Source: Dipteris shenzhenensis (taxonomy: Eukaryota > Polypodiophyta > Polypodiopsida > Gleicheniales). Taken from it: a stretch of 64,000 nucleotides of DNA. The notes beneath the pieces are model-generated. The model worked only from the letters and a program-made list of their open reading frames with translations, searched no databases and was not told where the DNA came from. Made by a program: the position numbers and the translations under genes. Shown here one piece after another: positions 10,519 through 19,900 of the stretch; positions within the stretch are counted from its first letter, which is position 1; each line of letters opens with the position of its first letter. The DNA lies in the NCBI GenBank assembly GCA_047967505.1, contig CM106541.1. One strand, 5' to 3'.

Positions 10519-12909
10519 CTATTCAATGCCCATCAATACACGACAATACTCAAACCGCTGACTAGGTAGACTCTTCGTCAGCATATCTGCAGGGTTATCA
10601 TCTGTATGAACCTTGACAAGCTCTATGCGGTTGTCCTCAAGTACCTCCCTGATGAAATGGTACCTGACCTCAATGTGTTTGGTCTTTGCATGAAAGACCG
10701 GATTCCGTGCTAGCTGAATAGCACTCATGGAATCACTATGCAATGTCGGTACACCTGTATGAATCCCCAAATCTCCCACTAGCCGATCAAGACATATAGC
10801 CTCCTTGCAACCCTCTGTGGCTGCAACATACTCAGCCTCTGTGGTAGACAAAGCAATGCACTTCTGTGCACGAGACATCCATGACACTGCACCACCTGCA
10901 AAGGTGAACACATAACCGGAAGTGGATCTCCTACTATCCACATGCCCTGCATAGTCTGAATCTGTGTACCCAAGTACACGCATGTCTCCTCTACCAAAGC
11001 AAATGCACATCTCCTTGGTACCCTTCATGTACCTCATGATGCACTTAACTGCCTCCCAATGCCTCTTTCCTGGATTAGCCATATACCGGCTAACAACTCC
11101 CACTACAAATGCAATGTCTGGTCTAGTAGCTATCATAGCATACATAAGACTCCCAACTGCTGATGCATAAGGAACCTTGGCCATCATGGCCCTCTCCTCA
11201 TCTGATTTGGGACTATCTGTATGACTCAGTTTCACATATGGAGGCAATGGAGTACTCACTGCCTTCCCCCCCTCCATATTGAAACACTGCAATACTTTTG
11301 TAACATACTCTTTTTGTGAAAGCCAAAGGAGTTTCCTACTCCGATCACGCGTGATGCGCATACCAAGAATATGACTTGCAAGTCCCAAATCCTTCATATC
11401 AAAGGCCTCATGCAACTTGGCCTTTAATGCATCTAGCTCATAAGTATTCTTGCTAGCCAAAAGCATATCATCCACATATAGTGCCAAGATTATCAGGCTA
11501 TTATCCTTAGCCCTTTTAGTGTAGAGGCAGTGATCAATTTCACTCCTTCTAAAACCCTGGGACCGAATGAAAGCATCAAACTTCTGATACCATTCTCTAG
11601 GTGCTTGCTTAAGACCATAGAGACTCTTCTTCAGCTTGCAAACTAAATGCTCTTTGCCCTTTTCTTCAAAGCCTTCCGGCTGCACCATGTAAATTTCCTC
11701 ATGCAAATCCCCATGCAAGAAAGCTGTCTTGACATCCATCTGCATAAGCTCCATATCCTCTAATGCCACTAGTCCAAGCATGCATCTAAGTGTGGTCATC
11801 TTCACAACCGGAGAGAATATCTCATCAAAGTCCACACCCTTCTCTTGCTTGAACCCTTTAGCAACCAAACGGGCCTTGTACCTAGGCACATCATCACCTG
11901 TGACCTTCATTTTGTAGACCCATTTACATGGCAATGCTTTCTTTCCATGTGGCAAAGAAACCAAGTCCCAAGTCTTATTCTTCATAAGTGAACTCATCTC
12001 TAATTGCATAGCATACTCCCACTTGCGTTGATCCTCACGCATCATAGCCTCTCTGTAGCAAGAAGGCTCCCCGCAATCAGTAAGCATCACATAGTCTACC
12101 CCTGGAACAAACCTATCAGGCGGTCTAGACACTCTAGATGATCTTCTCAAGGGCATTTCAGCTTGCTGTCCCACTTGCATATCAGCCACATTTGGCTCAT
12201 CATTTCCACTAATAGATGATCCATCATCTACCCTTGATTGTATACCTGTGGGAGTACTTGGTTGTACCATTTCTTGCACATTTGGTGCATGGACAGCTTG
12301 CTGCCTATCAACATATGTAGGTGGATTCACATCCTGGAAAGTGATTCTCCTCATTTCCACATCCCTCATGGGTGCCTTATGCATCTTCTTCTCATTGAAG
12401 ACCACATCATGGCTGCGTATGATCTTCTTTGCTTCTGGATCCCAGAGACGATAGCCCATCTCTCCACTTTCACCATAACCCAGAAAGATGCATTTCCTAG
12501 ACTTAGGATCTAGCTTCTTTCGAAGCTCTTTTGGCACATGTGCATATGCCTCACACCCAAATATACGCAAATGAGAGTAAGAGGGCTTCTTGCCACTCCA
12601 TGCATCTTCAGGAATACCACCATCCAAACTCTTACTAGGTGATCTATTGATCACATGCACTGCAGTCTTCATTGCCTCAGCCCAAAAACCACCAGAAAGA
12701 CTTGCATTGGAAAGCATGCATTGCAACCTTTCTTGAATGGTACGATTCATCTTTTCTGCAACTGGATTTTGCTCTGGAGTACGAGGGGATGTGAGCTCCC
12801 TCTTAATCCCACGTGTATCATAGAAATGCTGAAAGTCATGAAAGAGATACTCTCCACCATTGTCAGTCCGTAGGCATTTAAGCGTTCTACCTGACTGATT
12901 CTCAACCAA
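10519..12909 (-). CDS. pol: Copia C pol 3' part: integrase C-terminus, RT and RNase H
   Basis: 796 codons are open. The order is the rest of the integrase core (LRTDNGGEYLFHDF, EQNPVAEKMNRTI, where the catalytic Glu follows QNPVA), the integrase tail ending SSRVSRPPDRFVP, RT (MDVKTAFLHGDLHEEI, LYVDDMLLASKN with catalytic DD) and RNase H (DSDYAGH, ALSTTEAEYVAATEG, HSDSMSAIQLARN, AKTKHIEVRYHFIRE). It ends 54 bp before the LTR. The upstream TAG at about 12931 separates it from the first half of integrase, so the full polyprotein needs readthrough or is broken. RT and RNase H look complete. Confidence 0.94.
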   Translation of the reverse strand: MVENQSGRTLKCLRTDNGGEYLFHDFQHFYDTRGIKRELTSPRTPEQNPVAEKMNRTIQERLQCMLSNASLSGGFWAEAMKTAVHVINRSPSKSLDGGIPEDAWSGKKPSYSHLRIFGCEAYAHVPKELRKKLDPKSRKCIFLGYGESGEMGYRLWDPEAKKIIRSHDVVFNEKKMHKAPMRDVEMRRITFQDVNPPTYVDRQQAVHAPNVQEMVQPSTPTGIQSRVDDGSSISGNDEPNVADMQVGQQAEMPLRRSSRVSRPPDRFVPGVDYVMLTDCGEPSCYREAMMREDQRKWEYAMQLEMSSLMKNKTWDLVSLPHGKKALPCKWVYKMKVTGDDVPRYKARLVAKGFKQEKGVDFDEIFSPVVKMTTLRCMLGLVALEDMELMQMDVKTAFLHGDLHEEIYMVQPEGFEEKGKEHLVCKLKKSLYGLKQAPREWYQKFDAFIRSQGFRRSEIDHCLYTKRAKDNSLIILALYVDDMLLASKNTYELDALKAKLHEAFDMKDLGLASHILGMRITRDRSRKLLWLSQKEYVTKVLQCFNMEGGKAVSTPLPPYVKLSHTDSPKSDEERAMMAKVPYASAVGSLMYAMIATRPDIAFVVGVVSRYMANPGKRHWEAVKCIMRYMKGTKEMCICFGRGDMRVLGYTDSDYAGHVDSRRSTSGYVFTFAGGAVSWMSRAQKCIALSTTEAEYVAATEGCKEAICLDRLVGDLGIHTGVPTLHSDSMSAIQLARNPVFHAKTKHIEVRYHFIREVLEDNRIELVKVHTDDNPADMLTKSLPSQRFEYCRVLMGIE

Positions 12910-12930
12910 GGCCAGCCATTTCTGAAATAC

Positions 12931-13404
12931 CTAGAACACATCACTCTTCCAAGCTATAGCATAAGCCCACACTTTCCTAGTTTCATCATCAATGAATGTC
13001 ACATAGTATTCAGCCCCGCCTAATGACCGTGTAGGCATGGGACCACATACGTCTGAATGCACCAAATCAAGCATTTCAAACTCTTTCTTTCCCCTTCTTT
13101 TATGGGCTGATTTAGTCTGCTTCCCATAGAGACAGTGCTCACAAAATTCAAAATCAGAGAAACTCAAATGCGGTACATAAACCAAACGGCATAAGAGTTT
13201 CATTCCATTCTGGCTCATGTGCCCCAACCTGCAATGCCACAAAGAAGTGCTTGGCTGCTCGGTTATTGCAACAACATGATCAAATACCCCTGATACATGT
13301 AAGGGATACAAAGTCCCACACTTGGCACCCCTGGCCAAAAGCATAGAGCCCTTTTTGAATTTTCCAACTCTGAAAGCCAAAAGTGGTGTGAAAACTAGCA
13401 TCAT
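12931..13404 (-). pseudogene. Copia C integrase N-terminal half
   Basis: It holds the pre-integrase HHCC finger (LWHCRLGHMSQNGMKLL, then CEHCLYGKQ) and the first part of the catalytic core (LVHSDVCGPMPTRSLGG, YYVTFIDDETRKVW). It ends at TAG after SDVF, where relatives continue without a break; the next codons VFQKWLA carry on in frame. It overlaps the protease frame by about 125 bp in another frame, so a frameshift lies near 13380. Confidence 0.9.
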
Positions 13405-13795
13405 CTAGTTGACCCACTGAAATAAGACTCTTGGTCAACTTAGGCACATGTCTCACATGTTTCAAAACAAATGCAGACCCATTTGCAAAAGAAAACTTTA
13501 TGTCACCTGCTCCCACTATGTCACATGCATAGTCATTTCCAAGATGCACACAACCTGTCTTTCCACTGTCATAAGTGGAGAACCATTCCCTATGGGGAGT
13601 AACATGGAATGAAGCACCAGAATCCAAAATCCAATCCTGGGAATATGCATCATCTGAAGTGGTAAGCAACTCTGCAGATAAACTAGACATGAAGAGAACA
13701 TCATTGTCACTATCACGTGTGACTGCATTGATCTCCTCGATCTTCACTTTTCCTTTGTCCTCCCTTGGACTCTCTTCCTTTGATTTGCACCCCAA
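13280..13795 (-). pseudogene. Copia C protease
   Basis: The active-site string is DWILDSGASFHVTPHREWF, with DSGA as the catalytic motif of copia aspartic protease. VRHVPKLTKSLISVGQL follows, the conserved segment before integrase. It overlaps the end of the gag frame by about 50 bp. The frame leaves the true pol frame near 13380, shown by the switch to unrelated residues. Confidence 0.9.
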
Positions 13796-14583
13796 TTTGC
13801 ATTATTTTTCTTATTCTTTTGCTCTCTTTTCAGCTTGTAGCAATCCTTTTTCATATGGCCCTTCTTGCCACAATGGTAACACTCAATGTTCCGTGCCCTG
13901 GATTTGCTACGAGACTTCCCTCTTTCTTGGGACTTCCCCCTGAACTGTGATCTGCCCCTTTGCACATTTAAGGCTGCATCCTGCTTGTTGCCATCCATAG
14001 ACTTCCGTCTAATCTCCTCGGCCAACAAGCTACCCACAACATCATCAAATTTCAGTACTCCACCAGGTGCAGAGTTACTGACAGCTGTACGGAAGGTATC
14101 CCATGAGGATGGCAATGAACATAAGAGAAATATTGCCTTAGTCTCCGCATCAAAATTCATTTTCTGAGCCTGAAGCTGGCTGAAAATAATATTGAATTCA
14201 TTCAAGTGAGAAGCAATGGAGACCCCTTCCTTCATTTGCAGCTCAAACAACCTCTTCATGAGGTAAACTTTATTAGAGGCAGTTTCCTTCTCATAAGTGG
14301 CACACAGTTTCTTCCACAAATCTTCCGTAGTCTGCTCATTTACTACTGTGAAATAAACTGACTCTACAAGATGAAGTCTAATAGTAGACTTTGCTAATTC
14401 ATCCAACTCATTCCAATCATCCTCAGACATATTTGCAGGCTTAGCTTCAATCCCTGCCAAGGGTTTAATCTGCTTCTTTTGAATAAGCACATCCCTTATT
14501 TGTTCTTTCCACAAAGAAAATTTTGTCCCATCAAACTTTTTAATGCTGAAAAACTCCTTTTCAGACATGGAAGAGGATGCCAT
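13744..14583 (-). CDS. gag: Copia C gag
   Basis: The ATG at 14583 is chosen because it opens the usual copia gag start (MASSSMSEKEFFSIKKFDG). Upstream codons are open but lack an ATG. The UBN2-type gag core (TTEDLWKKLCATYEKE, LMKRLFELQMKEG, LLCSLPSSWDTFRTAV) is followed by an Arg/Ser/Lys-rich stretch and one CCHC knuckle (CYHCGKKGHMKKDCY). It makes the nucleocapsid that packages element RNA in cytoplasmic particles. The frame is intact over about 280 residues. Confidence 0.93.
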   Translation of the reverse strand: MASSSMSEKEFFSIKKFDGTKFSLWKEQIRDVLIQKKQIKPLAGIEAKPANMSEDDWNELDELAKSTIRLHLVESVYFTVVNEQTTEDLWKKLCATYEKETASNKVYLMKRLFELQMKEGVSIASHLNEFNIIFSQLQAQKMNFDAETKAIFLLCSLPSSWDTFRTAVSNSAPGGVLKFDDVVGSLLAEEIRRKSMDGNKQDAALNVQRGRSQFRGKSQERGKSRSKSRARNIECYHCGKKGHMKKDCYKLKREQKNKKNNANWGANQRKRVQGRTKEK

Positions 14584-16011
14584 GATGCAAATAAAGCAAA
14601 ATCCCAAATGCTAGTGCCTCAAGAGAGAATCACACCAAATACCAGGTGCACCCAAATGTGTATGCCACAATAGAGTGAAATATCACCAAAATTCAAAGCT
14701 CAAAGCATCAAAAGATGCATCTGACTCATGTGCATATACTATGCATCCATATGAGCAAATCTGGCCCAAAAGAAAACGCCAATAAGTGCCAAATGACTCA
14801 AGCATAAACACTGTCCACTGGCATATGCATCAATAATGTCTCATCCAAGAGAGCATAGCACTATCAGTGCATCACCTGCAATGTGTCAAAGCTGTCCCTC
14901 AGCTTAAAATAGCATCCATGTGCAAAGCGTCCATAAAAAATAGCATCCTACAAGGCAATTTGGGCCTATTAGCGCATCCAACAAGGACCGCAATGCATCC
15001 AAATGGCCTATAAATCATCCACTGCAACCCAATGCATACCACGAATGAGCGCACACTGCTCAAACTACAACCAGAGTGATCTGCATAAGGTATGCTCAAG
15101 AAATCATAGTCCCAAGGTAATGAGCGCTACTGAAAATAGAACCTGAGATGCTTCAAAACATGGGCGCCATTGCATAATCGGACTCAGCAAGAAAATCTGC
15201 AAATATCTCTCTTCTGCCAGAACTCCAAAATCCTAACCGATGAGTGAGAAATGGGAGTCAACACTTATCTACTGCCATGTGGCATAAATCTAAGGTTTCA
15301 AAACCTTAGTATGAAAAATGCATAACAGAGAGACGAAATCGAATACACAGAGATTTATAACTCTGAAAATCCTCCACCGAATCACGCAAGAACTGATAGG
15401 TAGGGGTTTTTGGGCATCCGGAATGCAATGGGACAGACGGTTTTGGAAATCCTGGCCTCAATCACTGGGTCCAACACACGGACTGAAAAACGTTTTTGGA
15501 AACAGAGCTATCTGTAAACTCCACCGGAGTGCGAATGATGTGCTGCAACATAGAAGTTTTAGGACCTCCTGAGTCCACCGGAACTGACAGATCTGCAAAT
15601 GGTTGCTCCAAACTTGAGTTCCAACACCCGGGCAAAAAACGTAGGAATTGACACAGTGAGTCAGAAATCCACTGAAATGATCTCAGATTCAAGAATGAAG
15701 GTGTTTCCAAGCTCCTGAAGTAATGTGGACACCAAAAGCAAGCAATAGTTGCCTCCACAAGTCAATATGGAGTCTCTGTCATCGAACGGAACAGGGAAAA
15801 GCTCAAAAAACGACTTTTTCTTTGAAAGCTCTTAACAGGCTCTCAAAACCACTTCGCAAAGCCAAAGTGACTTTTCCAAAGGTTCCTCCAAGGTCTCTGC
15901 ACACTCGGATGCAAGTAAAGTCACCCACAAAGCTTCCCACAAAGCTTCTCCTTCCTCCCACAGAGCTGCTGAGCTTCCAAGCATTCACGCACGCTCAGCT
16001 AGATCACCCGA
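14584..16011 (-). other. Leader of copia C
   Basis: About 1.4 kb between the primer binding site and gag. I see no convincing coding sequence; frames here are short and lack domains. Confidence 0.7.
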
Positions 16012-16023
16012 GCTCTGATACCA
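16012..16023 (-). promoter_or_regulatory. Primer binding site of copia C
   Basis: On the - strand it reads TGGTATCAGAGC, complementary to the 3' end of plant initiator tRNA-Met. It lies two bases inside the 5' LTR. Confidence 0.92.
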
Positions 16024-16025
16024 GT

Positions 16026-16195
16026 TGAGAGTGCTCTCAACGGAAGCAAGAATGGAAGAAGGAGAGAGAGAGACAGAGAGCCACACAAGTTTTGGTGGGT
16101 GCAGAACCACCCTAATCTTCTTTTTCATTCATTTATATATGTGTTTGAGTATTGTACATAACTGGGGTTAAGGCACAGTGAACTTTAACCCCACA
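16026..16195 (-). repeat. 5' LTR of copia C with TATA box
   Basis: 170 bp. On the - strand a TATATAAA box falls at 16139-16132, about 57-64 bp into the LTR, suitable for a core promoter. The inner end carries the short palindrome TGAGAGTGCTCTCA. Confidence 0.9.
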
Positions 16196-16213
16196 CTCCT
16201 TACCACGAACCAG

Positions 16214-16577
16214 GCTCTGATACCATGTGAAGATAGTGGGAGAGAAGGAAGGAGTCTCACTTGCGGCTTTCTCACATACACAATGGGGGAATACACACAA
16301 AGGTGGAGGCTGAAAACATTTTTCCTCTTCTTAGTTGTGAAAGCCAAAAGAACTCTAGTACAAAGAAATAGAAGAACCCTATATGTGGGTCTCAAACCAA
16401 ACTCAGCTAACTAAGGTGGCATACTAACTGAGCCACAAAGTAGAGTACATAAGGATAGCTGTCATCTAGCTATTATTCATGGGTGGTGTACCAACTACAT
16501 CTACAGCTAGCAAGTTGATGACATAAATGCACAATGGTCACCTTGGCATATCATGAGTGGAGCTCAATTTCTCAACA
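16214..16577 (-). repeat. 5' LTR (352 bp) and primer binding site of copia B
   Basis: On the - strand the LTR runs from 16577 (TGTTGAGAAATTG) to 16226 (CTTCACA). TGGTATCAGAGC follows directly at 16225-16214. It equals the 3' LTR of element A in length and most of its sequence, but not the 3' LTR of B itself. Confidence 0.88.
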
Positions 16578-17340
16578 CAATATCCTGCCATGGCTAACAA
16601 TAAAGAAGGGACACCTCATGCTTGGACTACTTATGTCAGGGAAGTACAAGGCCAAAAATATGAACGTGTACATGGCACCCTTAATCGAGGAGCTGCAAAC
16701 CCTATGGAGGGGCATATGTGTCTTTAATATTTCGAGAGCCCTGAGGCAAGCTGCATACATGCGCATCAGGGGAATTTTGATGCGGACCATGCATGACTAT
16801 CTAGGGTTTGGAGAGTGCGCAGATATGTGCTTTTGCATTCCTATTGATACCTTTATGTTTCTATTGTGGTGTGATCTATGCATGTCTAATGACCTATGTG
16901 TCAGTGCATATATGTAGGACTTCAAATACAAGGGTACCATGCATGTCCTATTTGTGGCCCTAGTTTGAATGTGTGACACTCCAAACATATGAGAAAGATG
17001 GTTTATGAAGGTCATGCTCGATATCTTTTGCTTGATCATCTTGCACAAGAAGGTCAACCCGATCCACCACTAGTCTGTAGGAAGGCAAGTGACTAGATTC
17101 GGGCTTAGAGAGCTAATAGTGAAGAGCCTCCTTTAGGTATGGACTGGCTGTCTGTCTTTCACGAGCTTCCATATTGGGGCAAGTTACAAATCAATCACCT
17201 CTTAGATCCCATGCATATCTTCAAGAATGTGGGGGCTTCTATTTGGGCACAATTGGTTGGTGACAAAGACACAAGGGGAGTGTGAGAAGACTTGCACGAG
17301 ATGGAAAAGATGCCTCACTTGTGGCCCCAAGAGTGTGTAT
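16578..17340 (+). pseudogene. CACTA (En/Spm) transposase TNP2 fragment 1
   Basis: Three pieces in different frames match the plant TNP2 transposase in order. The first is VYMAPLIEELQTLWRGI with MRIRGILMRTMHDY (about 16660-16815). The second is ACPICGPSLNV followed by YEGHARYLLLDHLAQE, the Cys-containing segment (about 16940-17095). The third is FHELPYWGKLQINHLLDPMH and then FKNVGASIWAQLVGDK (about 17140-17330). Introns or frameshifts separate them, and an in-frame TGA interrupts the last. Coding stops just before the element's 3' end, so the C-terminal third is deleted. The 5' side is cut off by the B LTR at 16577. Confidence 0.82.
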
Positions 17341-17477
17341 TAGTGTCGCTATATAGCGACTATTCTTTTCTGATGCTAATAGCGACATAAATACCGACCT
17401 TTGTGCCCATCAAAAAAAACTTTTTAGTGTAAAAAAGGTCGGTATTTCCATCAGAAAAGGGCTTGTGCCTTGTAGTG
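17341..17477 (+). mobile_element. CACTA element 1, 3' terminus
   Basis: The element ends ...CCTTGTAGTG at 17477; inverted, this is CACTACAAGG, the CACTA signature. A perfect 16-bp palindrome GTCGCTATATAGCGAC lies at 17345-17360. Two inverted pairs follow: TTTTCTGATG (17366-17375) with CATCAGAAAA (17449-17458), and AAATACCGACCTTT (17389-17402) with AAAGGTCGGTATTT (17434-17447). The possible 3-bp target copy after the end is TTA. Confidence 0.8.
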
Positions 17478-17713
17478 TTATACCCATCATTTAAAATTAT
17501 ATGAAATATAACGAAGGTGATATGATAGTAAGCATAATTGACAATGCCACCGATCTTGTATAGATAGAGGTTCTAACATCTTCTAATAAGCATCCTCTCA
17601 CTGTAATTGGGAGGATAAACTACCCAAGCAACAAAGGAGTTATAACAATGTGACACAATCATATAAGTTAATTAGACAAAAGCATCAAAATCTTAGTTCT
17701 ATATACTCTTATT

Positions 17714-18040
17714 TCAAGCTAACATGTAGAATACATGTAAGACCTTGTGCCAATCATGGGACTTGAGGCCATTAAGCTTATTGTCCCTTGTAGATGCTCC
17801 CCTTAGGCAATGCATGTGTCCCCTGGATGTCCAAAAAGATGTAATATCTGTCTTGACCCTTGCCTCCTCTACCTTGGAAAGGATCCATGGTGCCTTTGGG
17901 AGAACAATTTGTGGAGGACGCACTTGGGTTCCTAAACCACCCTCATGAGCTGTAGAACCATGATCTTGAGTTCTAAACATCGCTATATATAGCAACACTG
18001 TAAACGTTGCTATATAGCAATGATTACTAGAAGCTTTAAT
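17714..18040 (-). pseudogene. CACTA transposase fragment 2, reverse orientation
   Basis: On the - strand, LPKAPWILSKVEEARVK, then MHCLRGASTRDNKLNG and LKSHDWHKVL (about 17930-17730) match the conserved segment of TNP2 near its DUF4218 part, where GLKSHDxH is characteristic. Upstream on the same strand, two copies of the TATA-centred palindrome family lie at 17980-17996 and 18006-18020. This piece opposes CACTA element 1, so it comes from a second or an inverted copy. Confidence 0.72.
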
Positions 18041-18130
18041 AAACATTACTGGGGCTAAACAAGGCCACAACAAGCCCTGTTTTGCCTCACTAAGGTTTTT
18101 TTTTTAGTAATTACAAAAGAATGTTGTTCA

Positions 18131-18261
18131 TTACAAAATTTTCCTTGTGAAAAGGGTGATACAAAATCACTCAAATGAGCCAAGTGACAGAAGCATATAC
18201 TTGTCGAAGATATACAACATAAGTTTGTTATACAAAATTACCCTTTCGAAAAGGGTGATAC
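18131..18261. repeat. Local direct repeat at the D insertion site
   Basis: A string ending GAAAAGGGTGATAC occurs twice (about 18132-18163 and 18231-18261). The sequence after the first copy (CACTCAAATGAGCC..., AGAAGCATATAC) resembles the right flank of element D from 23758. D therefore landed in or next to a small tandem repeat. Confidence 0.7.
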
Positions 18262-18989
18262 TGTTAGATATCAATGCTCCACTTTTGTGTAACTACACAG
18301 GAACCAGCTAACTCTACTTGTAAGCCCCCCATATGAGGAGAAGGCATTTGAGTAGCTCGGTTATTCGGTAGGTCCTCCTTTGGACACCAAATGGGGGCCA
18401 TGTGTGGCTTGATGGCTGGACGGCTTTAGATAGAGTTGGCACACCACCAACTAGGCTACATGCAAGTGTGGCAAGGCATCCCTTGACTGACCGCACTGAG
18501 GGTAGATGGAGCATTTCTTGGGGCAGCCCACTCTCGGGTTGTGGGGCTCATTTGGAGCCTCAGATAATCCCAGATGGCTCTGGGATGAATGGAACCCTAG
18601 GTTAGTTTCTCTGTTTTGTGCACCGGTTCTCTCGTATGGTCGGTGGCCTATTTCGGGACCAACCCCCAGTCGACCGTTTTGGGCAGACTGGGTCGGTCAC
18701 CCAATTGGGCCTAATCGACTATGACTAGTGGCTATATAAGAGCAAGCCCATGAAGCCCATTTCATCATTGGCTACAGCAACCCTAATTCCTTAGCATCCA
18801 GCCTCCGTCTTCTATTGTTTCCAGCATGCCATCGAAGCTTCTTTCACAGGAGCGCACGGTTGGGAGGCAGCACCATCTATTGTATCAGTTCTATAGTAAT
18901 CAAATTTTTTATTCTCCATACTATCTTATTTTCTCTCTTGCATATGAGATCCTGTTATCCGTTGAGCACAGACGTATTAATTTCTCCCA
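18262..18989 (+). repeat. 5' LTR of copia D
   Basis: It starts TGTTAGATATC and ends CTCCCA next to the primer binding site. A TATA box (TATATAAG) is at 18733-18740. The short open frames inside are not genes. Confidence 0.92.
18733..18740 (+). promoter_or_regulatory. TATA box in the D 5' LTR
   Basis: TATATAAG followed by AGCAAGCCCA. The same motif is kept in the 3' LTR at 23498-23505, which supports its role in the element promoter. Confidence 0.7.
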
Positions 18990-19001
18990 TGGTATCGGAG
19001 C
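18990..19001 (+). promoter_or_regulatory. Primer binding site of copia D
   Basis: TGGTATCGGAGC abuts the LTR. It differs by one base (A to G) from the tRNA-Met-complementary form seen in B and C. Confidence 0.85.
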
Positions 19002-19058
19002 CTGGATGCTAGCAAGAAGATTTGGTAGTGTGTTTCTGTTTGCGAGCAGATTGTGAGA

Positions 19059-19900
19059 GATGGCTAGCCTGCAAGACTGCAAATCCCATCATTCAGCGAA
19101 AGCGAAAAGTTGGATGCCTCTAACTATCCAGTCTAGAAGTTGAAGATGAAGAACATCCTAAGCACATACGAGCTTTGGGACACTGCTACTGGGGTGGACG
19201 TGAGGCCAGTTGTGAGATCGGATCTAGCCAATGCAAGACAACAGATAGTACCAACTGCGGATGAGATTCTCGTGTCAACAAGAAGAAATGTAGATGCGCT
19301 ATGTTCTATTGTCTGCAGTGTTAGTGAACATGTCACCATAGCGGAGGAGGCATGGACGGTCTTGAAAAATTAGTACGGGACCACGAATCAGACATGGATT
19401 CAAAATCTGGAGACTCAACTCGCAAACCAGAAGTTGTCTGAGTCTGAAGCGGCAGAGAAGTTCATCACCAGGGTGAAGAATTTGCACGATCAGATGACTG
19501 CAATTGGCATCACCATCATCAGTGAGAATGTAGCATGAAGGTGCATACGGATTCTCCCACCAAAGTACGACGGTCTTGTTACGGTGCTGAATACACAGAA
19601 CAGAAATCCGCTCCTCAACTTTTAGGATTTCAGCGTGATGCTTCTGGAGGAGGAGATGCATCAAAAAACGAGGACTAGAGAAGATTCGGCTTTCTGGATC
19701 AGATCAAAGAAAGGTAAGGGTAAGGACTCTGGTAACCCATCTTCTTCTGATGATAAAAAGAGAAAGAAGAAGATCAAGTGCTTCTATTGCAACAAGGCAA
19801 GGCACAAGTAGAATGAGTGCTGAAAGAAGATTGCAGATGAGAAGAACGGAGTAAAGAAAGAGTCTAGCAATAGTGCACAAGCAGCACCAATAAAGCTATT
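19059..19900 (+). pseudogene. Copia D gag
   Basis: Gag-like residues begin near 19105 (LDASNYPVWKLKMKNILSTY) and include LANQKLSESEAAEKFITRVK and a broken knuckle CFYCNKARHK-stop-NEC near 19780. In-frame stops fall at about 19372, 19537 and 19623, and inside the knuckle near 19808. An ATG at 19060 lies upstream, in another frame from most of the protein. The normal role would be nucleocapsid; this copy is dead. Confidence 0.85.

Larger units (their letters stand above)
10296..16195 (-). mobile_element. Complete copia element C, young insertion
   Basis: Two 170-bp LTRs (10296-10465 and 16026-16195) differ at only two positions by eye. A perfect 5-bp target duplication CTCCT flanks the element (10291-10295 and 16196-16200). 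It has a tRNA-Met-type primer binding site, a 1.4-kb leader, gag, protease, integrase, RT, RNase H and a polypurine tract (- strand, about 10480-10466). It sits in the leader of element B in the same orientation. Coding damage is limited to a frame break near protease/integrase and one stop inside integrase, in keeping with a recent insertion. Confidence 0.95.
6280..16577 (-). mobile_element. Copia element B, split by element C, with mismatched LTRs
   Basis: Read on the - strand: a 5' LTR (16577 to 16226), a primer binding site, a leader interrupted at 16200/10291 by element C, a gag stub from 9779, pol to about 6580, and a 3' LTR (6577 to 6280). Removing C rejoins the leader cleanly at the CTCCT target site, so the two flanks were once continuous. 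The two LTRs belong to different subfamilies (352 and 298 bp). The outer flanks (CAATA at 16578, CCCCC before 6280) do not form a target duplication. B is thus probably a recombinant. Confidence 0.78.

Noticed and set aside
18402-18724. Open frames in the D LTR
   Set aside because: Inside an LTR, not conserved between the two LTR copies, no domain.
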